A stretch of DNA of 19,688 bases from JAFGKM01 sp964408175 (GTDB taxonomy: Bacteria; Ratteibacteria; UBA8468; B48-G9; JAFGKM01), in contig CAYOYL010000134.1 in NCBI GenBank assembly GCA_964408175.1, positions 1 through 19,688 on the forward strand, read 5' to 3'. Shown piece by piece: positions 1 to 7,183 of this stretch. Position 1 is the stretch's first letter. Each line of letters begins with the position of its first letter. Position numbers and translations under genes: made by a program. The notes under the pieces are model-generated. The model had not been told where the DNA came from, searched no databases, and saw only the letters and a list, made by a program, of their open reading frames with translations.

Positions 1-130
1 TTTTTATTCCGTCCTTCTTCTCGTCTATAATACGGTATACCTGTCTGTCCGCGGACTCCTCAAGGTATCTGACGGAACATCCCGCAAAAAACAAAAAAAA
101 CAGCAACACCCCCAACATTATATTTTTCAT
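1..130 (-). CDS. Lipoprotein N-terminus, possibly TolC-like (partial)
   Basis: The first 43 codons of a gene are visible; the rest runs off the left edge. The protein opens with MKNIM and a hydrophobic stretch ending in LLFFLFFAGC, a signal peptide with a lipobox, so Cys17 would be the lipidated first residue of the mature protein. The mature part begins SVRYLEESADRQVYRIIDEK. The 'ADRQVYRII' type segment just after the lipid cysteine resembles the start of some TolC-family outer membrane efflux lipoproteins, as I recall them from planctomycete-like genomes, but too little is present to be sure. The ATG is chosen because it opens the signal peptide; there is no strong Shine-Dalgarno sequence. 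It lies 73 bases after the oxidoreductase gene, on the same strand. The lipoprotein call is good; the family is a guess. Confidence 0.6.
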   Translation of the reverse strand, partial: MKNIMLGVLLFFLFFAGCSVRYLEESADRQVYRIIDEKKDGIK

Positions 131-203
131 CTTTTCATTACTGTACATGGATATTGTTGCACACCGCTATATTTTATTTAGACGGTAGTACGCCCTCTAT
201 GGT

Positions 204-1298
204 TTAGATTGTCTTTACAGGAGACCCTGTCTCTGCTGACTCATAGATGGCATCTATAATCCTCATGAGGATTATCGCCTCTTCTGGATTTGAATAGGGC
301 TCTTCCTCTCCTGCAACAGCCTTTACGAAATTTACAACGGCCCTCTCCCTACCCATCTTTTCATCAGGCTCAGTTACAACCTTCCTGTTTACGGGTCTAC
401 CGTATTCCGTAGTGTATATTTCGCAGTCATCAATTGCGGTATCATCTATTCCGTCCCTGCCGAAAAGACGCCTGACCATACCACCTGCCTTCTTACCCTG
501 AAAGGTAACAGAAACCTCTTCCCTTTCGTTCATCTCCGCCCAACTGTTCCTCGCAAAAAGGACCTGACCGGTCTTGAACCTGACGAAGGCGTGCGAGGCG
601 GTTTCAACATCCATAATACCGCCCTTGACATCAGGGATACCCCAGGGCCCTTTGAAATCCGCATTGCCTGCAAAGTCATCAAAGGTTCCTGCAAGCACCC
701 ACTCGGGCTCTGGAAACTCCATGAAATATAGCGCCAGGTCTATCATATGTAACAAATCAATCACCGGACCTCCTCCGGAGAGTGCCTTCTGCGTAAACCA
801 TCCGCCGAAACCAGGTATTCCGCATCTTCGTATCCAAAAAGCCTGTGCTGAATTTATCTGTCCGATGTCGCCGTTTTTTATATACCTCATCAGTGCCTGT
901 GCCTCTGGCCTCGCGCGGTTGTTGAAATCAAACATCAGGGTCTTCCCTGTCCTTTTTGCAGTTTCAGCCATTTTTAAAGTCTCTTCTGCATTCAGTGCCG
1001 GGGGTTTTTCACAGAAAACGTTCCTTCCTGAATCTAATACCTTAATTGCCACTTCACAGTGGATACTGTTAGGGAGACATACACTGACAAGTCCAACATC
1101 AGTCTTTTCAAGCATTTCTGTATAAGAAGAATAGACCCTCTTAATGCCATATTTTTTCGCCCTGTCTTCAGCCCTCTTTACATCCTTATCTGCAATAGCA
1201 TCAACCTTAACACCTGTATTGATGTATCCATTTATATGGTATTCCGCGATACCTCCTGCTCCTATAATACCCGCCTTCATATTATTTAAAGTAGACAT
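204..1298 (-). CDS. Gfo/Idh/MocA-family NAD(P)-dependent oxidoreductase
   Basis: A 364-residue cytoplasmic sugar or polyol dehydrogenase of the Gfo/Idh/MocA family. The N-terminal Rossmann fold shows AGIIGAGGIAEYH (about residues 9-21), the glycine-rich NAD(P) loop. The family's CEKP motif is at 96-99, with Lys97 or Lys98 region carrying the usual catalytic lysine (Lys98 of E97-K98-P99). GGGPVIDLLHMIDL (175-188) supplies the Asp181/His184 pair expected at the active site. The C-terminal half is the alpha/beta substrate domain and ends normally. The reading frame stays open upstream to 1400, inside purD, but the ATG at 1298 has the strong site GGGAGGAGGG and starts just before the Rossmann fold. 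Known members oxidise sugars such as inositol or glucose derivatives; the substrate here cannot be told. It follows purD after 94 bases, so co-transcription is possible but not shown. Confidence 0.9.
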   Translation of the reverse strand: MSTLNNMKAGIIGAGGIAEYHINGYINTGVKVDAIADKDVKRAEDRAKKYGIKRVYSSYTEMLEKTDVGLVSVCLPNSIHCEVAIKVLDSGRNVFCEKPPALNAEETLKMAETAKRTGKTLMFDFNNRARPEAQALMRYIKNGDIGQINSAQAFWIRRCGIPGFGGWFTQKALSGGGPVIDLLHMIDLALYFMEFPEPEWVLAGTFDDFAGNADFKGPWGIPDVKGGIMDVETASHAFVRFKTGQVLFARNSWAEMNEREEVSVTFQGKKAGGMVRRLFGRDGIDDTAIDDCEIYTTEYGRPVNRKVVTEPDEKMGRERAVVNFVKAVAGEEEPYSNPEEAIILMRIIDAIYESAETGSPVKTI

Positions 1299-1392
1299 TT
1301 TCCCTCCTCCCAAATCCTCCCTGACCATCCTGCTGCCAAAGGAGGGGATAGAACATCTATTTCTTGATACAACCTTAATGAATCTAAACTCC

Positions 1393-2652
1393 TCAAACAA
1401 TGCCTATGTCAGTTCTGTAGTGTTTACCTTCGAACCCTATTATCTCCGCCGCGCTGTAAGCCTTTTCCCGCGCCGCTTCAAGACTCTCATCAACCGCTGT
1501 CACCCCGAGCACCCTTCCACCTGAAGTTACAACTCTTCCGTCTTGTTTTTTCAGGGTCCCTGCATGAAATACCATTACACCCTTATCCCTCACACCATCC
1601 AGTCCTTTTATCTCCCTCCCCTTTTCATACCTGCCGGGATAGCCGCCAGATGCGAGTATGACACAAACAGACCTCTTGTCACTCCATATCATTTTAATCT
1701 TATTCAGAGACCTTTCTATAACTGCCTCCATTACTTCTATAAGGCTGCTTTCCATCCTCGGCAGAATCACCTGTGTCTCCGGGTCTCCGAACCTGATATT
1801 ATATTCTAACACATAGGGACCTTTTTCCGTCAACATAATACCAAAATATAAAACCCCTCTGTAGTCAATATTCTCTTCCTGCAAACCCTTCAAGGTAGGA
1901 ACGACTATCCTTCTCTTTATAATCTCCTCAATCTCTGGATTAAAAAACCTCGGCGGTGAATAACATCCCATACCACCGGTATTAGGACCTCTGTTTCCGT
2001 CAAAAACCCTCTTGTGGTCTTTTGCCGGAACCATCGGAATAAAACTTTCAGTATCCGTAAAAATCAGGTAAGACATTTCGGTCCCAGTAAGACAGTCTTC
2101 TATAATAACCTTCCGGCTCTCCGCACCAAATTCCCTGCTGGTGTATATCCTGTGAAGAAATTCCTCCGCTTCGGTTATATTCTCCGAGACCTGAACACCT
2201 TTTCCTGCGGCTAAACCGTCATATTTGACAACGCAGGGAAACTGTTTCTTCTCAAGAACCTTCATTCCATCTTTAAGACTATCCACAACAGAAAAATCAG
2301 CGGTAGGAACATTGTGCCTCTTCATAAACTCCTTGGCAAACCACTTTGAGGATTCCAGCCCTGCTCCTTTTTTTAAAGGCCCGAATATCTTCAGCCCCTT
2401 TTTCATAAAAACATCAACTATCCCCATAGAAAGCGGGACCTCAGGCCCAACAACAGTTAAGTCAATTTTCTTCCCTGAAGCAATTTCATATACCTGTTCA
2501 GGTGCATCAATACTCCCAGATAGACACTCTGCTTCATAGGAGATACCGCCGTTGCCGGGTAAAACAAAAATTTCATTACCACCGCTATCCCTTTTTATCT
2601 TCCAGACTATTGCATGTTCTCTCCCTCCGCTCCCCAAGACCAGTATTCTCAT
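1393..2652 (-). CDS. purD: Phosphoribosylamine-glycine ligase (GARS)
   Basis: A 419-residue ATP-grasp enzyme that joins glycine to 5-phosphoribosylamine with ATP, the second step of purine synthesis. The N-terminal domain opens with MRILVLGSGGREHAI and has VVGPEVPL near residue 68. The ATP-grasp core shows VVKYDGLAAGKGV (141-153), the GARS signature RGPNTGGMGCYSP (221-233) and the metal-binding end YNIRFGDPETQV (284-295). The C-terminal domain finishes with the usual YRTDIG. Length is normal for a monofunctional PurD. GGAGGT lies 7 bases before the ATG. It starts 3 bases after the stop of the membrane protease gene, so it is very likely in the same transcript. No other pur gene is visible, so purine synthesis is scattered in this genome or continues elsewhere. 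Confidence 0.97.
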   Translation of the reverse strand: MRILVLGSGGREHAIVWKIKRDSGGNEIFVLPGNGGISYEAECLSGSIDAPEQVYEIASGKKIDLTVVGPEVPLSMGIVDVFMKKGLKIFGPLKKGAGLESSKWFAKEFMKRHNVPTADFSVVDSLKDGMKVLEKKQFPCVVKYDGLAAGKGVQVSENITEAEEFLHRIYTSREFGAESRKVIIEDCLTGTEMSYLIFTDTESFIPMVPAKDHKRVFDGNRGPNTGGMGCYSPPRFFNPEIEEIIKRRIVVPTLKGLQEENIDYRGVLYFGIMLTEKGPYVLEYNIRFGDPETQVILPRMESSLIEVMEAVIERSLNKIKMIWSDKRSVCVILASGGYPGRYEKGREIKGLDGVRDKGVMVFHAGTLKKQDGRVVTSGGRVLGVTAVDESLEAAREKAYSAAEIIGFEGKHYRTDIGIV

Positions 2653-2655
2653 TTC

Positions 2656-3366
2656 TTATACCTCCAGTGCCTTCATTACCTCGGTGTATTTGACTACAAG
2701 GATAGCGACATTTGCAAAAAGATTATTTAAAAAATGTACACCTATAGGTAACCACAAATTCTGATGTTTTTCAAACAGATATGCAAGCAGTATGCCGAAC
2801 GCAAAAAGACCTGCTACAACAAAGACCTCGTTATGCATAAGAGCAAATATGGCTGAACTTAAAAATATTGCGGAGGGAACCGGAAATTTCTCCTTCAAAG
2901 ATGGATAAATAATCCCTCTGAATATAATCTCTTCGGCAAAAGGTGCCACTATGCTGCTTAAGAAAAAAAGGGTAAATAATATATAAAAAGAGTCGGATTT
3001 TAGATAAAAAAATATAACCTGTTGTGGAGCAGGATTCAAACCGATAGACCTAAAAAATACAAATGAAACAAAGGTGATAAGAAATAAACAAGGGAGGAAG
3101 AGTAAATAGGCGTAAAAGATGTAAGAAAACGTGACTGATGGTTTTCTGAGAAGATATAAAACATACTTCCTGAACCTTGTAAAAACATAATAGAGCAGAA
3201 TAGACAGTGTAAGAATAGTGCTGGAAACACTCCAGACAAAAGAAGATACTACATCTGAAGATATTACGGTAAATTTCTCAGCAGTAAAGGAGGCAAGAAA
3301 TGAAAGGGAGACCATCAAAGAGATGGTAACAATTGCTGTGATAAAATCAGGAGTTTCCTTTTTCAT
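2656..3366 (-). CDS. CPBP-family intramembrane glutamic protease
   Basis: A 236-residue polytopic membrane protein of the CPBP (CaaX protease and bacteriocin-processing, 'Abi') family. Hydrophobic segments run through the whole chain, including about 12-30, 42-63, 80-105, 127-145 and 161-195. The three family motifs are present: EEIIFR (Glu145, Glu146, Arg150), FALMH (Phe174, His178) and HFLNN (His211, Asn215), so the active site looks intact. Members cleave within membranes or act in CaaX processing, bacteriocin immunity or regulation; the substrate here is unknown. Its ATG overlaps the stop of the pilus ATPase gene (ATGA), so translation is probably coupled, and purD follows 3 bases later. 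A link to the pilus is only suggested by position; PilD-type prepilin peptidases are a different family. Confidence 0.85.
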   Translation of the reverse strand: MKKETPDFITAIVTISLMVSLSFLASFTAEKFTVISSDVVSSFVWSVSSTILTLSILLYYVFTRFRKYVLYLLRKPSVTFSYIFYAYLLFLPCLFLITFVSFVFFRSIGLNPAPQQVIFFYLKSDSFYILFTLFFLSSIVAPFAEEIIFRGIIYPSLKEKFPVPSAIFLSSAIFALMHNEVFVVAGLFAFGILLAYLFEKHQNLWLPIGVHFLNNLFANVAILVVKYTEVMKALEV

Positions 3367-4463
3367 TCACCGATGATTTTTGTTTCTTCATCCAGGTATA
3401 TCCCCCTGAGGTTCATCTCAAGGGTATGGGGAGAAGGAGATACAGAAAATCCCGTTTCTGGTTCAATGGTACCATCCTGTATAAGTTTTACAAGGTGCTG
3501 GTTAAAGGTCTGCATACCTATCTCTGAATCAGCAGCCATTGCGGAGTATATTTTATTCATCTTATTGTCCTGAATAAGTTTTGCAATAATGGGGTTTACT
3601 ATCATTATTTCACAAATAGGAACTAACCCTGATTGGTCTTTTTTTGGAACAAGTTTTTGACAGACTGTCGCCCTCAGGTGATATGAAATAATTTTTCGTA
3701 TCTGTTCATGCTGGGTAGATGGGAAAAAATCAAGCATTCTCGCAATTGTTGTCAGCGTATCAATGGTATGAAGGGTAGCAAAGACAAGGTGTCCTGTCTC
3801 ACAGGCATTGATAGCCGCCTGGAATGTAGTAACATCTCTTAGTTCCCCAATTAGAATTATGTCCGGGTCCTCTCTTAAAACATGTTTCAGTGCTGTAGAA
3901 AAAGAACTTGTATCTATTCCAACCTCTCTTTGGTTGATAACCGATTTATTATCCTTGTATAAATATTCTATAGGGTCTTCTATCGTTACAATATGTTTTT
4001 CCTTCCCCTTGTTGATATGTTCTATCATGGTAGCAAGAGTTGTTGACTTACCACAACCGGTGGGACCTGTGATAAGAACTATACCATCGGGATAATAAGA
4101 TATATCCCCAAGAACTTCGGGAAGATTTAATTCACTGAAGGTGGGAATTGTATCCTTTATCTTTCTGAAGACCATTCCTGTTTTACCTCTTTGCTTAAAA
4201 GCATTCACCCTGTATCTTCCCACCTCGGGGTCATCAAAAGCAAAGTCGGCTTCTTTCTCTTTTTTAAAAACCTCAAGTTGCCCGGCGGTCATAACCTTGG
4301 TAAGTATCGCCTCAATATCCTCAACCGTTAATGTCCCATCCCATTCTTCAAAGACCTTAAGTTCTTTCTTTATCCGAAACATCGGCTTCCTGCCAAATTT
4401 AATATGCAGGTCTGAAGCATCCTTCTTCTTCATCAATTTCAACAACTCAATAAAGTTTTTCAT
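3363..4463 (-). CDS. pilT: PilT/PilU-type pilus retraction ATPase
   Basis: A 366-residue cytoplasmic AAA-like ATPase of the secretion/pilus family, which powers removal of pilin from type IV pili. The N-terminal PAS-like domain opens with the typical DASDLHIKFGRKP. Then come Walker A GPTGCGKST (133-141), an Asp box VTIEDPIE (159-166), Walker B DIILIGELRD (201-210) and a His box GHLVFATLHT (224-233, His225 and His232). The C-terminal region has GMQTFNQHL, as in PilT. The PilT AIRNLIRE motif is replaced by IIAKLIQD (292-299), so PilU or a related branch is equally possible. No pilin or pilus assembly gene is in the window. Its ATG overlaps the stop of the omega-like gene by 4 bases (ATGA), and its own stop overlaps the next start the same way. 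Confidence 0.88.
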   Translation of the reverse strand: MKNFIELLKLMKKKDASDLHIKFGRKPMFRIKKELKVFEEWDGTLTVEDIEAILTKVMTAGQLEVFKKEKEADFAFDDPEVGRYRVNAFKQRGKTGMVFRKIKDTIPTFSELNLPEVLGDISYYPDGIVLITGPTGCGKSTTLATMIEHINKGKEKHIVTIEDPIEYLYKDNKSVINQREVGIDTSSFSTALKHVLREDPDIILIGELRDVTTFQAAINACETGHLVFATLHTIDTLTTIARMLDFFPSTQHEQIRKIISYHLRATVCQKLVPKKDQSGLVPICEIMIVNPIIAKLIQDNKMNKIYSAMAADSEIGMQTFNQHLVKLIQDGTIEPETGFSVSPSPHTLEMNLRGIYLDEETKIIGE

Positions 4464-4657
4464 TCCCCCGCCTTTTCCACCCCGGACAAAAACTCTGCCA
4501 TTGCGGTTTGAATGGGGCTTGATTCCTTTATCTCAACGGAAGTGGCTCTACCGTCTATAACGGAATGTGCCTTTTCTGCAAGTTTACATATCAACTCATA
4601 AATATTTTCATCCTTGTCAAATTTGTCCAGCAACCTGAGATTAATATCTTTGTCCAT
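4460..4657 (-). CDS. rpoZ: Probable RNA polymerase omega subunit (divergent)
   Basis: A 65-residue acidic, helical small protein. I read it as omega, the small subunit that folds around the C-terminal end of beta-prime and helps RNA polymerase assemble. NIYELICKLAEKAH (18-31) fits the family's 'N-x-Y-E-L-x-x-x-A-x-x-A-R' helix, and after a short linker SPIQTAMAEFLSG (46-58) fits 'x-x-x-x-A-x-x-E-I-x-x-G'. The highly conserved arginine after the second alanine is a His here, and identity is low, so this is a family-level call from spacing and context. It lies 46 bases after rplQ and overlaps pilT by 4 bases. Omega is usually encoded beside gmk or spoT, so a place next to rpoA would be unusual but sensible. 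AAGAGA lies about 10 bases before the ATG; an upstream ATG is out of frame and soon stops. Confidence 0.6.
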   Translation of the reverse strand: MDKDINLRLLDKFDKDENIYELICKLAEKAHSVIDGRATSVEIKESSPIQTAMAEFLSGVEKAGE

Positions 4658-4703
4658 TTTTTAACATCTCTTTCACTGACCTGCGATTTTATTTAAACCC
4701 ATA

Positions 4704-5051
4704 CTACACCAGTTTAATTATTGCCATTCTGGCATTATCACCTGTTCTCGGCGGCAATTTTATTATACGGGTATATCCACCGTTCCTATCCTTGTACTGT
4801 TCAGAAACCTCTCTCACATATTTGAGACTCTGGGAATGATTTAATAATGAATTTATACGACGGTAGCTTGCCAGGTCCCCTTTCTTCCCGAGAGTTATTA
4901 TTTTCTCCACAGTTTTCTGTAACTCCTTAGCCTTTGCTTCAGTCGTTTCTATCTCTCTGTACTGAAAAAAACTGACAGCCATATTTCTTGTCAACGCTTT
5001 CCTGTGAGATTTATTTCTGCCAAGTTTTCTAATTTTCTTTTTATGCCTCAT
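4704..5051 (-). CDS. rplQ: 50S ribosomal protein L17
   Basis: A 115-residue L17, which sits near the peptide exit tunnel on the large subunit. MRHKKKIRKLGRNKSHRKAL is the standard opening, followed by MAVSFFQYREIETTEAKAKE and a C-terminal GGYTRIIKLPPRTGDNARMA. Length is normal for the short bacterial form without a tail. Its ATG overlaps the rpoA stop (ATGA), the usual coupling of the last two genes of the alpha operon. There is no good terminator after the stop, only an inverted repeat without a U tract, so transcription probably continues into the omega-like gene. Confidence 0.97.
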   Translation of the reverse strand: MRHKKKIRKLGRNKSHRKALTRNMAVSFFQYREIETTEAKAKELQKTVEKIITLGKKGDLASYRRINSLLNHSQSLKYVREVSEQYKDRNGGYTRIIKLPPRTGDNARMAIIKLV

Positions 5052-6034
5052 TTTTCAACCTCTTTCTCTACCAACTTCTGATCGTTCTTCAACCTGCATC
5101 CTACTTTTTTTAAAGCATTTTCTATTTCTTCTATTGACTTTTTGCCGAGATTTCTTATCCCTTCCAGTTCTTCTCTGGAAAGAGAGACTAATTCTCCCAG
5201 CGTTTCTATTTTTTTAGAAATCAAGCCGTTCAAAACCCTGGTGGTAAGCTTAAGTTCAGATATGGGCATCTCTAAATTAATCTGCTCAATCTTCTTGCCT
5301 CCCTCTTCTTTTTTTGTTTCCTCATAACCTATTCTCTGGTTCTCACCTATCCCGGAAAAATGTTTGTTCATTAATCCAGTTGCTTCTTCTATGGCATCTT
5401 GAGGTGAAACAGCACCTGTTGTCCATACCTCCAGTATTAATTTTTCATAATCAACAAATTGTCCGACTCTGGTGTTTTCAACATGAAACGTTACCTTCCT
5501 AATAGGTGAATAAATACCGTCTATCAGAATAGTTCCAACAGGTACCTGAGGCTTCATAAATTTCATTTTTTCGTAAGGGATATAACCTCTCCCCTTGGTA
5601 ATCTCAACCTGTATTGTCAATTTTTTATCAGGTTGAAGAGTTGCAATATGCAAATTTTTATTCAGAACTTCAACGCTATTATCATTAATTAAATCCTGGG
5701 CACATATCTCATCTTTATTGCTTATCTCAAATGGAGGAATTACATGGGGAAATTCCTCTATATTATGTTTCAGTACCACCTGTTTTAAATTCATTATAAT
5801 CTCAACAACATCCTCTTTTACGCCGGGTATTGTGGAAAATTCATGAGAGACACCTTCTATCTTAACAGATGTTATTGCAATCCCTTCTATGGAGGAGAGA
5901 AGAACCCTTCTTAATACATTTCCGATAGTCACTCCATATCCTCTTTCAAGAGGCTCAATTACAATCTTTCCATAATTATCTCTGTATGTTTCCTTCTCCC
6001 AAATAACCTTTTCAGGGAATACAAATTCTTTCAT
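5048..6034 (-). CDS. rpoA: RNA polymerase subunit alpha
   Basis: A 328-residue alpha subunit. The N-terminal domain, which dimerises and holds beta and beta-prime, carries LERGYGVTIGNVLRRVLLSS (29-48) and the typical GRGYIPYEK (148-156). A Lys/Glu-rich linker spans about 238-253. The C-terminal domain (about 257-315) keeps residues that contact UP-element DNA: Arg266 and Asn269 in LTTRVLNGL, and RNLGKKSIEEI near 294-304. The length and both domains are complete. The ATG has AAAGGAG 8 bases upstream. The 82-base gap after rpsD holds an imperfect hairpin that ends just before this site, listed separately. rplQ overlaps the stop. Confidence 0.98.
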   Translation of the reverse strand: MKEFVFPEKVIWEKETYRDNYGKIVIEPLERGYGVTIGNVLRRVLLSSIEGIAITSVKIEGVSHEFSTIPGVKEDVVEIIMNLKQVVLKHNIEEFPHVIPPFEISNKDEICAQDLINDNSVEVLNKNLHIATLQPDKKLTIQVEITKGRGYIPYEKMKFMKPQVPVGTILIDGIYSPIRKVTFHVENTRVGQFVDYEKLILEVWTTGAVSPQDAIEEATGLMNKHFSGIGENQRIGYEETKKEEGGKKIEQINLEMPISELKLTTRVLNGLISKKIETLGELVSLSREELEGIRNLGKKSIEEIENALKKVGCRLKNDQKLVEKEVEK

Positions 6035-6049
6035 CTATATACTCCTTTA

Positions 6050-6087
6050 CCCCGAACTCTTCTTTGGTACGCCTGAAGAGCGAGGGG
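6050..6087 (-). promoter_or_regulatory. Imperfect hairpin before the rpoA ribosome binding site
   Basis: In the transcript, CCCCTCGCTCTTC pairs with GAAGAGTTCGGGG across a 12-base loop. That gives a 6-bp inner stem, a G-U pair, a 2x2 internal mismatch and a 4-bp GC outer stem. The 3' arm ends only a few bases before the AAAGGAG of rpoA. No U tract follows, so it is not an intrinsic terminator. It could set rpoA translation or mRNA stability, or bind a ribosomal protein such as S4, the known repressor of the alpha operon in E. coli. The role is inference; the pairing is visible. Confidence 0.4.
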
Positions 6088-6116
6088 TTTTGATTTATCA
6101 CTTTAATTAACTAACA

Positions 6117-6746
6117 TCATTTGGAATAAAGGTTAACAATTAATTGTTCATCTACAGGTAAGGTTATCTCATCTCTTGTAGGAGCTCTCAGAACATTAAT
6201 TATAAACTTTTCATTGTCCATCTGCATCCATGTAGGAATAATATGTGACTCATATTCTTCAATGCATTTCCTGACCACTTCTGAGTATTTACTGTTAGGA
6301 TGAAGCTGTATCGTGTCACCGGTTTTTAATACATAGCCCGGTCTATCCATTCTTCTCCCGTTAACCCTAACTTCCCCATGATTTATTAATTGTTTAGCCA
6401 TCCTCCTTGAATAGACCCAATTAGCCCGGAAAAGAGTATTATCCAGTCTGCTTTCAAGCATCTGAAGCAAATTTTCGCCTGTTATACCCTGTTGCCTTTT
6501 TGCATTTTCAAAATACCTCCGAAACTGTCTCTCCAGAACTCCGTAGTACAACTTAACCTTATTTTTTTCCATCAACTGAAGACCGTATTCCGATGTCTTT
6601 CTACGTCTTACAAAGGTCGTTTTTTTATGTTTTTTACTATCCTTTGAGTCAAGAGGACACTTTACAGTTTCGCATCTTCTACCTTTAAGATATAGTTTGA
6701 CACCGTACTTCCTACAAATCTTACACAATGGTTTACTAATCTTCAT
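6117..6746 (-). CDS. rpsD: 30S ribosomal protein S4, zinc-binding form
   Basis: A 209-residue S4, a primary 16S rRNA binder that starts 30S assembly. The N-terminus has four cysteines spaced C-x2-C-x13-C-x4-C (Cys8, Cys11, Cys25, Cys30), as in Thermus S4, so this is the zinc form. The S4 RNA-binding domain follows: ESRLDNTLFRANW, then QLINHGEVRVNGRRMD and GDTIQL. The length is normal. GAGGGAAAGAGAT precedes the ATG. It lies 24 bases after rpsK, in the order rpsM-rpsK-rpsD-rpoA. In E. coli S4 represses this operon; the leader before rpmJ/rpsM here shows no obvious matching pseudoknot. Confidence 0.98.
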   Translation of the reverse strand: MKISKPLCKICRKYGVKLYLKGRRCETVKCPLDSKDSKKHKKTTFVRRRKTSEYGLQLMEKNKVKLYYGVLERQFRRYFENAKRQQGITGENLLQMLESRLDNTLFRANWVYSRRMAKQLINHGEVRVNGRRMDRPGYVLKTGDTIQLHPNSKYSEVVRKCIEEYESHIIPTWMQMDNEKFIINVLRAPTRDEITLPVDEQLIVNLYSK

Positions 6747-6770
6747 TTTTTATCTCTTTCCCTCATTGTT

Positions 6771-7169
6771 TTATACCTTCCTGCGCTTGGGTGGTCTGCA
6801 ACCATTATGAGGAATGGGCGTGATGTCCTTTATTGAAATTACATTCAGTCCAGCACCCTGCAAAGCCCTGATAGCTGTTTCTCTGCCCGAACCCGGCCCC
6901 TTCACAAAAACATCCACCTCCCTCATATTAAACATAGCCTGTGTTTTTTTTGCAAGATTCTCTGCCACCAACTGTGCGGCAAATGGTGTGCCTTTCCGTG
7001 TTCCCTTAAATCCTGCCGTTCCACCACTACCCCACAAAAGCACCTTACCGCTGGCATCGGTTATTGTAATTACAGTGTTGTTAAAAGTAGCTTTTATGTG
7101 CGCCACACCTTTCAGAACATCCACATGCTTTTTTTTCTTCTTTACATAAGTCTTTTTTATTTCAGCCAT
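6771..7169 (-). CDS. rpsK: 30S ribosomal protein S11
   Basis: A 132-residue S11 of the small-subunit platform near the E site. AHIKATFNNTVITITDASG is the standard N-terminal core, with GTRKGTPFAAQLVAENLAKK, the signature KGPGSGRETAIRAL and a normal C-terminal HNGCRPPKRRKV. A short lysine-rich leader (KKTYVKKKKKH) precedes the core. GGGAGAGAA stands just before the ATG. It lies 14 bases after rpsM and 24 before rpsD. Confidence 0.98.
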   Translation of the reverse strand: MAEIKKTYVKKKKKHVDVLKGVAHIKATFNNTVITITDASGKVLLWGSGGTAGFKGTRKGTPFAAQLVAENLAKKTQAMFNMREVDVFVKGPGSGRETAIRALQGAGLNVISIKDITPIPHNGCRPPKRRKV

Positions 7170-7183
7170 TTCTCTCCCTTATG

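Noticed and set aside
179..199. Hairpin after the oxidoreductase gene (TAGA-x-GG with CC-x-TCTA) as a terminator
   Set aside because: The stem is short with a mismatch and no U tract follows on the transcribed strand.
574..1125. Open plus-strand frame of 183 codons, and many shorter plus-strand frames across the window
   Set aside because: Each lies opposite a confidently identified minus-strand gene, shows no recognisable domain and lacks a good ribosome binding site. They are by-products of the coding strand's base bias.
1299..1400. Longer N-terminus for the oxidoreductase, starting inside purD
   Set aside because: The extra residues precede the Rossmann fold without family similarity, while the ATG at 1298 has a very strong ribosome binding site.
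4693..4717. Inverted repeat TTAAAC/GTTTAA at the end of rplQ as a terminator
   Set aside because: Only six AT-rich pairs, a 13-base loop and no U tract; it also overlaps the rplQ stop.
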